Origin: Sphaerulina vaccinii
Lineage: Eukaryota > Ascomycota > Dothideomycetes > Mycosphaerellales > Mycosphaerellaceae
Length of the DNA: 64,000 nucleotides
Direction of reading: 5' to 3'
NCBI GenBank assembly: GCA_022570795.1
Contig: JAKUDP010000009.1
Span: forward strand, 310,001 to 374,000
The translations under genes were made by a program, and so were the position numbers. Below are positions 54,892 to 64,000 of this stretch, piece by piece; the first letter of the stretch is position 1, and every line of letters begins with the position of its first letter. The notes beneath the pieces are model-generated. The model was not told the DNA's origin and searched no databases. It saw nothing but the letters and a program-made list of their open reading frames with translations.

Positions 54892-57550
54892 TCAATAGTA
54901 GCTGTTCCGATCACGATGGCTTCGTACGGGGACAAACGCTGCACCTTGCCTCTGCCTGCTACCACCGATATCAATACTCGAGATCTCTCTCGACAACGCG
55001 TCATCTTCATAACCTCCTGGCGAGTGGGCGAGCGGGACCTTTGGAGGTAGTGACGGGGCTCCATAACCACCAGGACTTCCTTCATGAAAGGAGCGAGGGT
55101 AGTGTTGTTGTTGCTGATGTTCATAAGGATCGGGAATACTATGGTAGTTGTCGTGGTTCCTCGACATGTCCATGGGCGGCTCAGAAGCATATCTCGGCTG
55201 CGATGAGGCTTTCTTTAGTACGCCTCGAATCTTATTGCTTTTGCCTGAAGATGCAGGCTGTGCTAATTGTTCGGGCTGGTTCGATCCAGGCTTCATGCGA
55301 ACATTGATCACAGTATCTTTTGATATGCTTCGTGGCCCAAACTCTTTTTCCCTGCCGAGTCCGTAAGTCTTGGTAGGAGTCTTCTTAGCTGGCTCCGGCG
55401 CCCATGAGTCGACGGGAAGGTGGTCAGAAGGATCTATCTCTTGTCCATGCCAGCCCACGATGGGCCCCTTGCGCGATTCTGCCTCTGCAAATGGCGCCGC
55501 CGGATTGTGGATACCAAAACTGTCTGGAGAGAAAGGTGTCGAAGATCCGCTGGTCTCAGACATCGATGGTCGCGGAGAGACCGACTTGCGTGGCATGGAG
55601 CTCATCCTATTATTGCCAGAGGTTGACAAAGGGCTGGCATCTGACGATTCGAAAGCTCGGACTGGAAACTGCAAGCTATACGTGCTCCGTGGTGCTGATG
55701 CTGGCTGAGAAGGTGGAGGTGCTGGTGATATAGCTCTAGGCTTGATCAAAGGCACCGAAGTTTCTTGAGCACGATCGTAGTGATTATATGAGATCTGATG
55801 CTCGGGCGTGCCGTACGGATTAGGGCTCCTCGCTCTTGGCAGCTCCTGAGATAGTGGATGTGGCTGCCGCGAAGGTGTACCATGTGCCTCTGTGATGCTG
55901 TTGCGTCCAGCAACTTGCCTTTGATAGGGTGACGTCCTAGCATATGGCGAAGGGCTCTGCTGTCCCACAGGGGATGAGAGGTTCGGCGTTGAGTGATAGC
56001 TGCTCTGGTATGGTGACTCGCCGCCAAACTCATCGAAGGATGGGCCTCTGCTGGGACGTCGGTGATGTATTGAAGGGTGTTGCTGACCATATTCGCGCTC
56101 GATGCTCTGCAATGGCGACGAGTTCTGGACGTACTGCTGTCTCGGAGCGGGTGGCGCAATGCCATGTCTCGGCATGGGAGGCTGGCCATGCTGCATTCGG
56201 TAATGAGGCACCACAGGTGCACTGTTGCTGTGCATAGGTGGTGGCGGCGGTGGTGGGGACGACTCCACGTCCTCTTCCACATAGGCTTGCTTGTAAGAGT
56301 ACGCGCCGCCATACTCATCCTGCCAACCTGGCGGGACATCATCCCTCCTTTGACGTGAGATCGCCACCTGTCGATATTGGTGTTCCACGTCTGGATTGGG
56401 CTCCGGGTAATCTGTTCGAAGTTCATAGCTGTCGTCATATGCCTGCGGCTCGATCTGATGCGTGACCGGCACGATCGGCGCAAAATGCGAGTGAGGAATT
56501 CCGATATGGCTCATCGGACGGGGCTGCACATGCGGCTGTGGTTGGGACTGCTGACGCTGCGAGTATCGAGGTTGTGGCGGCAATGAGCCTCGTGTTCGCG
56601 CGCTCGGCCCCAGCTGTGGCAGGAAGTCGGGCTGTGCAGGGACCATTCCATACGAATCGTAGGCTTCTGGTTCGGGATTTTGCTCATGCTCTTCATATCG
56701 CTGGCTGAGGGGTGGCTCTGGCTGTGGTCGTAGCGCAGGTGAGTTCCCTTGCGAGAGCGCCTGCACTCCCTTTTGACCAAATAAAGTTGTCTCGGATTGT
56801 GGATAGTTGTAAGTCTTTGCTGCTGGTGCCGATGCCATGCGATTTGCAACCTGAAAGTCTCGTGGTCCGTGTTTCGCTCTCCCAGGCATTGGTCGCTCAG
56901 GTATCACGACGTCCATAGTGGCCGGTGCATTGGGATTCGTAGGTAGCGGCCTCCTCTTCACCTTGGGCTGTAATGTTCCGTACTGCTGCCTCAACTCCTC
57001 AGCCATTGAGACCGTCTCTTCCTTGGCCTCCGGTTTCTCTCGCGAGTCGTAGTATGTGAGCTCGACCCGAATTTCGCCAGCATACTTGCCCTTGCACGTA
57101 AGTCCTTGCCATAGATCGCCTTTTCCGCCTCCAGGTAGAATAATGCTGTCCAGGTCCACCCACGCCTCGCCAATAAGTGCTGTGGTCTTGTCCTCGTTGA
57201 AGACGGACATCTTGAGCTTGTAGTAGTCCGGCGAGTCGTGCACTGTAAAGCGAAGCTCCTGATCCCTATGACAACACCACATGTCAGCAATGCTCGAGTC
57301 CTGCTTGTCCATTGCGAATAACCTACCATCGTGGCGTCTGGCCTCCTCTCTTGTCCACCTCAGTCTTCCTCGCTTCCTTTCCTAATCTTGCCGCACAGTA
57401 TGGATTCTGCTTGCCCATCGTCTTTCTATTAGGCAGATTCTTGCCGCGGTCCACTATGACCACCAAAGTCCCAATCTCAGGTCCGTCCACGGTCATGTCG
57501 GCGAAGATGCCAGCGGCATGGGGGCCATTAGTCGCCATTTTCGTGGTCAT
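54892..57550 (-). CDS. INN1: C2-domain cytokinesis protein, Inn1/Fic1-like
   Basis: Two exons on the minus strand (57550-57327, 57265-54892) with a 61-bp intron (gtaggt...catag) give 865 residues. The N-terminal C2 domain (about 20-150) includes GTLVVIVDRGKNLPNRKTMG, DPYC-like NPYCAARLG, RWDQELRFTV across the splice, and GEIRVELTYYDS at its end. The rest is a long disordered Pro/Gln/Ser/Tyr-rich region with many PxxP motifs, as in Inn1 (yeast) and Fic1 (fission yeast), which link the membrane to SH3 proteins at the contractile ring and promote septum ingression. The domain order and C2 type fit this family, but sequence alone does not prove orthology. The alternative is another fungal C2 scaffold. 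The first ATG is taken; an in-frame Met lies 4 codons later. Confidence 0.85.
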
Positions 57551-58250
57551 CTCCGTCTACTGTATACAAGTGAATGTCACAGTACTATTGGCCTTGTCGA
57601 ACCTATGCTGGAGAAGGTATAGAGTGGTAGGCACTGTTTAGGCACTCGAGGACTGTTCGCTCCGGCTGTGTTTGTTGACTGACGCAACGGCTTGAGGCGC
57701 ATGGCTTGGAGATGAGAACCTTATTCGGAGAAGGACATTCTTGTCGCTGACATGCGCCGTTCGCGATATTGGGAAAGAGGCGTTTGTCTATGTTGTGGTA
57801 CAACGAGTGTAGCGTGAAATGTTGCGTGCAAGATCGAGTGCTACAAGTGAAGGCGGTAGCAAAAGAGTGGTTCAAGGACATAGCTCTGCAGGTGGCTCGC
57901 ATGTGGCTGGGACCCTTGCACGACGCGCTTCGACCCAATGGAACAATTGGGAGATCTTTGGACACCAACCAATGGCAACCATTACTGCAGCATTTTACTT
58001 CAGACACATTTCTGAATCCTCGACGGTTGACATGTGTTGATACGCAAAGCTGCTGATATCTCGACCTTGCGATTGCGGGCACTTCGAGAGGAAACTGGTT
58101 GCGTAGCTGCGTTGTCATTGTTTACGTTCAAAACCGTTCCTGAATTTGGCTGCCTAGGACACCCATGTACCGTTCTCGGACTCTCGGAGCGATGTGTGAC
58201 GGGTTCTCACAGTCGATACGACAGTTTGTGTTGTGCAAGGCGACAACACC
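57551..58250. other. intergenic, no gene seen
   Basis: About 700 bp between the C2-protein start and the end of the next minus-strand gene. Open frames here lack recognisable content. Confidence 0.5.
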
Positions 58251-59400
58251 TCAACTTAACGTCCTCCAATCCACTCCTACGATCCAGCTGTCTCCCTCAA
58301 GTTCCACCTCCCAGGAAGGAGCACGGATTCCTACAATGCTACCTGTGCAAACGTTACCAGTCAATGCTTTTCCTTCCGCGATCAGCAGAAATTGTAGTTG
58401 ATGGCCGTCCTCTCTTCTGCCTTGTATTAGCATAGGACAGTGGCCAGATACTGATTCCACCTTGACACGGTAGAGATAGGCTTCGCCCTGCAGGTATCCT
58501 TGGCCTCTCCTACTATGTGCTGCCGACTGCCCCATCTCCACAACCCATTGCTGTAGCGATGAGGCCATACCGCCAGGAATAAACTTCTCTCCTCGTCGAT
58601 GCGGCGAGAACGCTTCGGGCAGTGGTTCAGAGTTCTCAGCTGAAGCCACTGATGATCTTAGGAACGCAGGACGTCGGACAGTACCGCCTTCGTCAGCGAC
58701 GGAGCTAGCCACACTGGAGGCACGAGTGAACTGATGCGCTGCTTGACGTAGAGCTGAAGCCGGTGTCGTTGGATGTTTGAAAATCGTTGGTCTTGCTGGA
58801 GAGTCAAGAGCAGCTTGAAACTTCGCGGACAGGTCATCTATTTTGCGTCGTTTCGGTGAGTGAGGTAAGTCATGTGTCCATTCTTCATGCTGGCTGAGCA
58901 TTTCAGTGGTCGGCACCGCCTCATGCTCCGATACTAGCATGTCATCATCATCGTCGCCTGTTGTTGGAGAGGAAGTGAGATCTTCGACATTCTCTGTGGT
59001 TATGGAAGCTCGAAGTGCATGTGCAAGACTAGATCTTGGGGGTAGCGCATTTCTCGTTTCCCGAGGAGGGGACGTTGAATGTGCAGAACTGAAGCGAGGC
59101 GTCTGTGCAAACTGGTTGGAGCTAGACTTGAGTCTAGGAGTAGCTCCAGCGAAGCCGTCTCCTACAGTCGTTCCTATAGGCTTTGCTACTGGTCGATTGG
59201 CTTTAATAACAGATTTGACAGCTGGGTCGTCGAAGCCATCTCCTCGTGAAGTCCTCAGAGCGGAAGACTTCTTGCTGGCTTTCGTTGGCGACCTCTGTCT
59301 TCGACTGGGGAGAAAGCGATGAGGCGAAGGAGTCTGGTGTGCAGCATCAGTTGAAGTGTAGATGATTCTATATAGTCAAAAGGCTAACCTCAGGTGGCAT
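58251..59400 (-). CDS. conserved hypothetical protein with 12-nt first exon
   Basis: On the minus strand the frame 59333-58251 has no in-frame ATG for its first 130 codons. A 55-bp intron (59388-59334; gttagc donor, branch actgat, caccag) joins it to an ATG exon of only four codons (59400-59389), giving 364 residues starting MPPETPSPHRFLPS. The N-terminal two thirds is Ser/Pro/Arg-rich and disordered with an SPKRRKID nuclear-localisation-like motif. The C-terminal third (about 250-364) is compact and beta-rich: GMASSLQQWVVEMGQSA, RRGQGYLQGEAYLYRVKVES and a final WIVGVDW. This looks like an OB-type fold, though unproved. It resembles, from memory, an uncharacterised ascomycete family. A shorter start at 58940 would lose conserved-looking sequence. 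Confidence 0.65.
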
Positions 59401-60258
59401 CCTGCCAGCAACTGTCGTCAAATGCTGCTCTATCGGGGAAATGTGTCGTGTCAAGCATGTTGGCGTGAAGTAAGGATAGAGTTGAGCGTGCCTTCTTCGA
59501 GAGGCAGGAACGGTTGTTTGTCACGTCGGACAATATCACAACATGACATTGCGATGGTGGAAAAGTATGTAGATGAAAGCTGGCAAAGGTTATCTATTCG
59601 CTCGCTTGCCGCTGACGACAAGGCGTGGCCACTGCCGCTGACCCATGTGCTTGTCCTTGCTTGGCTGAAGAGTATTCACATCGCACGACTGCTTGATCAC
59701 TGACTTCATTCGGAAAGCCTTCAGCACAATGCCTATAACAAAACGTGAAGCTCATCCGCCACGAGCATACAAGAGTCCGGTTGCCCTAGCAAGCAGGCCG
59801 ATGATCTCGGGATCACGGCATACCCACCTTCACACCTTCCCCATAGAGTCTCGCGTACGGCGTGAATCCCATGGAGGAACAAGAATGATGACGACGCCAC
59901 AGATGGGCGATAAGAAATAGGCCGATGGCAAGATCGTATCCTATGGTGTTGCACAGTGCGCTGGCACGCACTGGCACGGATAATCAAATATGTTGTCTCG
60001 CATAAAGGGCAATGAGCAACACGAGGTCGCCACGATCGCGTCTAAACCTTAGTGTATAGACCCATTATGTTCCGGCAGAAGTGGCTGCTCACGATTAGTA
60101 TGAGAACTTTGTCAAGATAAGAGTGGAGTTGCTCTCGCGTGGGAATGTGCTCGTTCTAGGCAAGCGCGATGATGTATCTGCTTCACTTCACGTTTCTTGT
60201 GAAGCTTTGACTTCTTAACAACATCCCAGACACCTTGCTTCCTGCCCAGTGAGCCAAG
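59401..60258. other. divergent promoter region
   Basis: About 860 bp between a minus-strand and a plus-strand gene start. No additional gene or RNA was recognised. Confidence 0.5.
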
Positions 60259-62058
60259 ATGAAGGTCTCGTTAAGCATTGCGACATTGGCATTGGCAGCT
60301 TCTGCTCTGGCTAGAAGAGATCCGGCCAAGTTCAACAAGAAGACAAATCTGCCACAGCTTGCGAAGCGCGTCGCCCAAACATCAGCTCCAAGCTATGGAA
60401 CCTCTTTCGTCAATTCTTCGACTCCGATCATTAAACAGACAGAGGCAGTGAAGAAGTTCGCCGTGAATGGCAGTGCTATTCCCGACGTGGACTTCGATAT
60501 TGGTGAATCGTACGCTGGTCTATTGCCCATTGGTCCAGGGCACAACGTCAGCGAGCTTTACTTCTGGTTCTTCCCGACCTCGAATCCTGCTGCGGATGAC
60601 GAGATCCTGATCTGGCTGAACGGAGGTCCAGGATGCAGCAGTCTTGAAGGACTACTCCAAGAGAACGGACCATTTCTGTGGCGTGAGTTTGTCCTTACAA
60701 TGTGCTAGCAAGAGCTTCTACTGACACGAGTGACAGAGTACGGAACCTACAAACCAGTGAAGAACCCATACACCTGGGTCAACCTTACAAATGTCGTCTG
60801 GGTAGAACAACCTGCTGGTACCGGGTTCAGTGCGCAGAAGGGCACACCACCTGCTACAGACGAGCTGGAGGTTGCGAAGCAGTTCCTGGGCTTCTGGAAG
60901 AACTTCGTGGAAACCTTTGGACTGCAGAACCGGAAGATATACATCACAGGAGAGAGCTATGCTGGCTACTACGTGCCGTATATTGCAGACGCCATGCACA
61001 ACGAGACTAACACTGAGCTCTACAACGTGGAGAGCATCATGTTTTACGATCCGTCTCTGACATATGACGTGGTTCAAGAGGACATTCCAGCGTTGCCGTT
61101 CGTGGAGCACTGGGGCAGCTTGTTCAACTTGAACGCCAGCTATATGGAGAACCTCACAGCTCGCCATGAGGCCTGTGGCTACAAGAAATTCATGGAGGAG
61201 GCATTTGTCTTTCCGCCTACAGGTCCTCTACCAACGCCGCCAGATGCCGATATGATGGACGACAGCTGCCGCATCTTCAACGACATTACAGTCGCTGCTT
61301 CGCTAGTAAACCCCGTACGTACAAGAGAGCCTGCTTTTCGAGAGATTCATGCTAACTCCTTGACCTTCTACATTTAGTGCTGGGATATCTATCAAGTCGC
61401 AACAACATGCCCTCTACTATGGGACGTGCTGGGCTTTCCAGGAAGTTTCGGCTATTTGCCTGAAGGCGCGAGCATATACTTCAATCGCACTGAAGTGCAG
61501 AAGGCCATCAATGCTCCAATAGGCGAATGGGACGAGTGTTCGGGTGGTGTCCTGGACACCGATAACAGCCCTGGCTCTGCTCTCAGTGTTCTGCCAAGAG
61601 TGATCGAAAAGAACAAGAGAACTATCATTGCTCACGCTGAGCTCGACATGGTTCTGATCAAGAACGGAACCATCGTGGCGTGAGTTTGTCCATACAACGT
61701 GCTAGCAAGATCATTTACTAATACAAGAGGCAGAATACAGAATATGACCTGGGGAGGTTCGCAAGGTTTCTCGCAGGGCCCAGAGCAGTGGAACGACTTC
61801 TACGTTCCTTACCACACCGAACTCAGCCAAGAGACATTGGCGGGCGCAGGAAACTTTGGCAAGTGGCATACCGAGCGAAACCTAACCTTTTGCACTGTCG
61901 AGCTTTCAGGACACATGGTTCCCCAGTACGCGCCCTCGGCTGCATACAGGCAACTGGAGTTCCTCCTTGGACGAATCGACAATCTCGGTGAGATCAGCGA
62001 CTTCACGACGCAAAGCGGCGACCTTGGAAATGGAAACTCTTCAATGAAGCTTTTCTAG
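60259..62058 (+). CDS. secreted serine carboxypeptidase (S10)
   Basis: Four exons (60259-60682, 60737-61314, 61378-61679, 61734-62058) give 542 residues. It removes C-terminal residues from peptides in the secretory route or outside the cell. A signal peptide (1-18) is followed by a propeptide-like basic stretch. LIWLNGGPGCSSLEGLL (about residue 119), GESYAGYYVPYIAD with the catalytic Ser, an Asp in AHAELDMVLIKNG and a His in LSGHMVPQYAP complete the S10 triad. WDVLGFPGSFGYLPEG follows intron 2. It most resembles the carboxypeptidase S1 subgroup of filamentous fungi. All joins keep frame: LWQ-YGTY, LVNP-CWDI, VAIQNMTWGG. Introns 1 and 3 are near copies of each other. Confidence 0.93.
60683..60736 (+). 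other. intron 1, candidate introner-like element
   Basis: This 54-bp intron opens gtgagtttgtcc and ends gtgacag. It is the same length as intron 3 and matches it at 44 of 54 positions without gaps, including the middle block gtgctagcaaga. Ordinary introns in this window share only splice and branch signals. Confidence 0.8.
61680..61733 (+). other. intron 3, candidate introner-like element
   Basis: This 54-bp intron opens gtgagtttgtcc and ends gaggcag, with branch site actaat. It is about 81% identical to intron 1 of the same gene, and both are preceded by tggc in the exon. Intron 2 (61315-61377) is unrelated. Confidence 0.8.
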
Positions 62059-62573
62059 GGAGATGTGTCAGTACGATTTATCATCACAGGTCGTCCAGTT
62101 CGGAGACCGTGTCGATGGTCATGGTCATGGTCATGACATCAGAGAGTCTCGGCAGAGGAAGGTACAGGTAGAAGAAAGGAGAGCATCTTTGGTCGTTTGA
62201 AAGCCCAAACGCGACGCGATGCTAAAACGTGGTTTCTCGTTTCTCCCAGCGTCGTAGACGCAGATAAAAGCAACGTAAGACAGCAGTACAGGCAGAAATA
62301 AAAGCAGACAAAGAAGCATTGGTGTTCGAATCATAGAATTGGCACAGTATCATAGCTGAATCATTATGGTGCTACCGAGCCACACAGCACGAATCCGTGC
62401 GCAATTGTGTCCAACCACCCCAACCCGTATTGCGCCTTTTGCGCCGTATGTCGTAAGCATTCCCAAGTCATTAAACCATAAAGCTCAGCTTTCCGAGCGC
62501 AAGGAGCGTGCTATTGCTCGTCATTGTCGTTCAAGTAGTGTGTATATCGGTCTGAGCGTGTGAACGTGCTGCT
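62059..62573. other. intergenic between convergent genes
   Basis: About 515 bp between the carboxypeptidase and NBR1-like stops. It holds a short hexamer microsatellite (atggtc, about 3.5 copies, 62115-62136). No gene was seen. Confidence 0.55.
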
Positions 62574-64000
62574 TTAGTCAGAAGCAACAGTCTCGTGATC
62601 TGAAGCATCCAGGATGTCGTACTCCTCGTCGGTCAAGAAGCCATCGTCCTCACTGTCCTCTCCATTGGCGCTGAGAACTTCCAATTCTTCGTCAATCTCC
62701 ACGAAGTCATCTTCTACGACAGATGGTGAAGCGAGCACTGGAACAGGGGCTGGAACTGCAGCTGGGTTGGCAGAACGCTCGATCTCGCCATCCTCGTTCT
62801 CGACGTACGCAGCCTTGCCCTTGTGCGAGCTGCTGGTTGCAGATTCGTAGGTGCTGCTGGAGGGGCTCTCCTTGTCGAGCTTGGGGAAGACCATCTGGCT
62901 GCGCTCGAGGTCATCTTCATCGGCGTGCTTGGTAGCCTCGTCGACGATCTTCTTCACCTTGGCACTCTCATCCTCTGCTTTCTTCTCGGCGGCAGCAGCA
63001 GCCTGCTCGCTGTACTCTGCTCGAAGCTTCTCACGCTCCTCGCGAGTCTTCTGAATGTTCGCCTTGATAGAGGCAACTCGTTGGCGTAGAGCATCCTTAT
63101 CTGCCATCTGCTTGCCATACTGGCTAGCTCCCCAATTACCCATAGGCAGATCTTCACGCTTAATGCCTTGAGCCAGGAGCTGATCACGCTGAGCATTGAG
63201 TTGCGCGATCATCTGCTCGCGACGCTGCTTCTGCTGCTCGCGCATCGCGGCAAGACGAGCAGAGAGGTTCATGCTCTCCATGCTGCTATAGGCTGGTGGC
63301 TGCTCAGCTGGAATCTGTGGCTGCGAGAGGCGTACAGGTGGTAATGGCAAGGAGGTGCGAAGTCCGCATGGGCGCATTGCCAAGCGCGGCATGTTGGGAA
63401 CAGCAGACATTGCTGGCACAACTGGAGCGACAGGAACCACGACCTGGTCTGCCTTCTTGACCTCGATATCACACCACAGGCGGTTTCCAAAAGGAGTACC
63501 ATCTGCGGCTTTGACACGCCAGTAGCTGATGCTCTTGCCCTCACGAAGAGGAGCCTTCATGACAACCTTGAAGGCAACCTCTTCTCCAACGGCGACCTCA
63601 CGGCCAACAATGTTGCTCTCGGTGGCTTCATTGATAGCAGCAACGGAAGTCGGATGGCTGTTGTCGACGTTAAGCATGTTGTCTCCTCCAACGTAGCGAA
63701 CGCTGCAACCCGAAGGCCAAGCGTATGGACCAGGGTTCTTCATGGTCCAGATCTGGGTGAAGCGAGTCTCGGGCTCGACAATCATGCCATCAGAGATAGT
63801 GTCGCACACGAAGCGTGCATCCAGCAAGGTTGATGGGATATCGGACTTTAGCTGAATGCCCTGACCAGGCAATGGTGCTGGCGCCTCATACTTCTTGACT
63901 GGAATGGCGATGGGAGCACTCTCACGCTTCTCCTCGGTTGGCTTGATCTCCGCAACAGTCTGCACAGGAGATGGTCCAGTGACGGGGATGTTAACAGGAG
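62574..64000 (-). CDS. NBR1-like selective autophagy receptor (5' end beyond window)
   Basis: This is the C-terminal 475 residues of a protein whose frame is still open at the right edge. A four-tryptophan (FW/NBR1) domain covers about the first third, with the four Trp in TQIWTMKNPGPYAW, ISYWRVKAADGTPFGNRLWC, and the GCSVRYVGGD and GREVAVGEEVAFKVVMKAP strands. A Gln/Arg/Glu-rich coiled coil and an acidic tail follow. The tail has LC3-interacting-type motifs: EDDFVEIDEEL (F-x-x-I in an acidic setting) and DEEYDIL. NBR1 proteins link cargo to Atg8 on the autophagosome; in filamentous fungi they have ZZ domains upstream of the FW domain, which here would lie beyond 64000. No intron was seen in this part. 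Confidence 0.88.
   Translation of the reverse strand, partial: PVNIPVTGPSPVQTVAEIKPTEEKRESAPIAIPVKKYEAPAPLPGQGIQLKSDIPSTLLDARFVCDTISDGMIVEPETRFTQIWTMKNPGPYAWPSGCSVRYVGGDNMLNVDNSHPTSVAAINEATESNIVGREVAVGEEVAFKVVMKAPLREGKSISYWRVKAADGTPFGNRLWCDIEVKKADQVVVPVAPVVPAMSAVPNMPRLAMRPCGLRTSLPLPPVRLSQPQIPAEQPPAYSSMESMNLSARLAAMREQQKQRREQMIAQLNAQRDQLLAQGIKREDLPMGNWGASQYGKQMADKDALRQRVASIKANIQKTREEREKLRAEYSEQAAAAAEKKAEDESAKVKKIVDEATKHADEDDLERSQMVFPKLDKESPSSSTYESATSSSHKGKAAYVENEDGEIERSANPAAVPAPVPVLASPSVVEDDFVEIDEELEVLSANGEDSEDDGFLTDEEYDILDASDHETVASD

Overview
This window looks like chromosomal DNA of a filamentous ascomycete, most probably a Dothideomycete of the Mycosphaerellales/Capnodiales type (inference). 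The evidence is compact genes with 49-152 bp GT-AG introns, fungus-only families (HIS4 trifunctional enzyme, Inn1/Fic1, MRP-L20, neutral trehalase with a PKA-type N-terminus), and two long AT-rich blocks with the mark of repeat-induced point mutation (RIP): CpA/TpG almost absent, TpA in excess, CAG codons read as TAG, and CCHC cysteines and histidines changed to Tyr.

Layout. 1-9.7 kb is a RIP-degraded retrotransposon nest: a minus-strand Ty3/gypsy gag-pol running off the left edge, interrupted by a complete minus-strand Ty1/copia element (247-bp LTRs, 5-bp target duplication, copia-type half-tRNA primer site). 9.8-10.6 kb holds a GC-normal degenerate ~185-bp tandem repeat. 11.7-35.2 kb is a gene island: Bem46-like hydrolase, HIS4, HSL-type hydrolase, a FAD monooxygenase relic, a membrane protein, mitochondrial ribosomal protein L20, a RidA-amine oxidase fusion, an F-box-like protein, a broken Zn2Cys6 regulator, cyclophilin-40, neutral trehalase, another hydrolase and a GH15 glucoamylase.

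35.6-45.6 kb is a second RIP block of about 10 kb. Its two edges carry a short inverted repeat, and inside are remains of a telomere-linked-type RecQ-like helicase, a DUF6589-like gene, a third unrecognised reading frame and two tandem arrays, all readable on the plus strand. It may be one large, dead mobile element.

45.6-64 kb is a second gene island: a 1271-residue GPI-type repeat adhesin, a membrane aspartic-protease-like receptor lacking its first catalytic motif, a small three-exon conserved protein, an Inn1/Fic1 C2-domain cytokinesis protein, a conserved nuclear-looking protein with a four-codon first exon, a secreted serine carboxypeptidase with two 81%-identical introns (candidate introner-like elements), and an NBR1-type autophagy receptor running off the right edge.

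Most intact genes are housekeeping, secretory or surface functions and are not an obvious cluster. Broken accessory genes (monooxygenase, regulator) and both dead transposon blocks suggest ongoing decay of accessory DNA between conserved genes.
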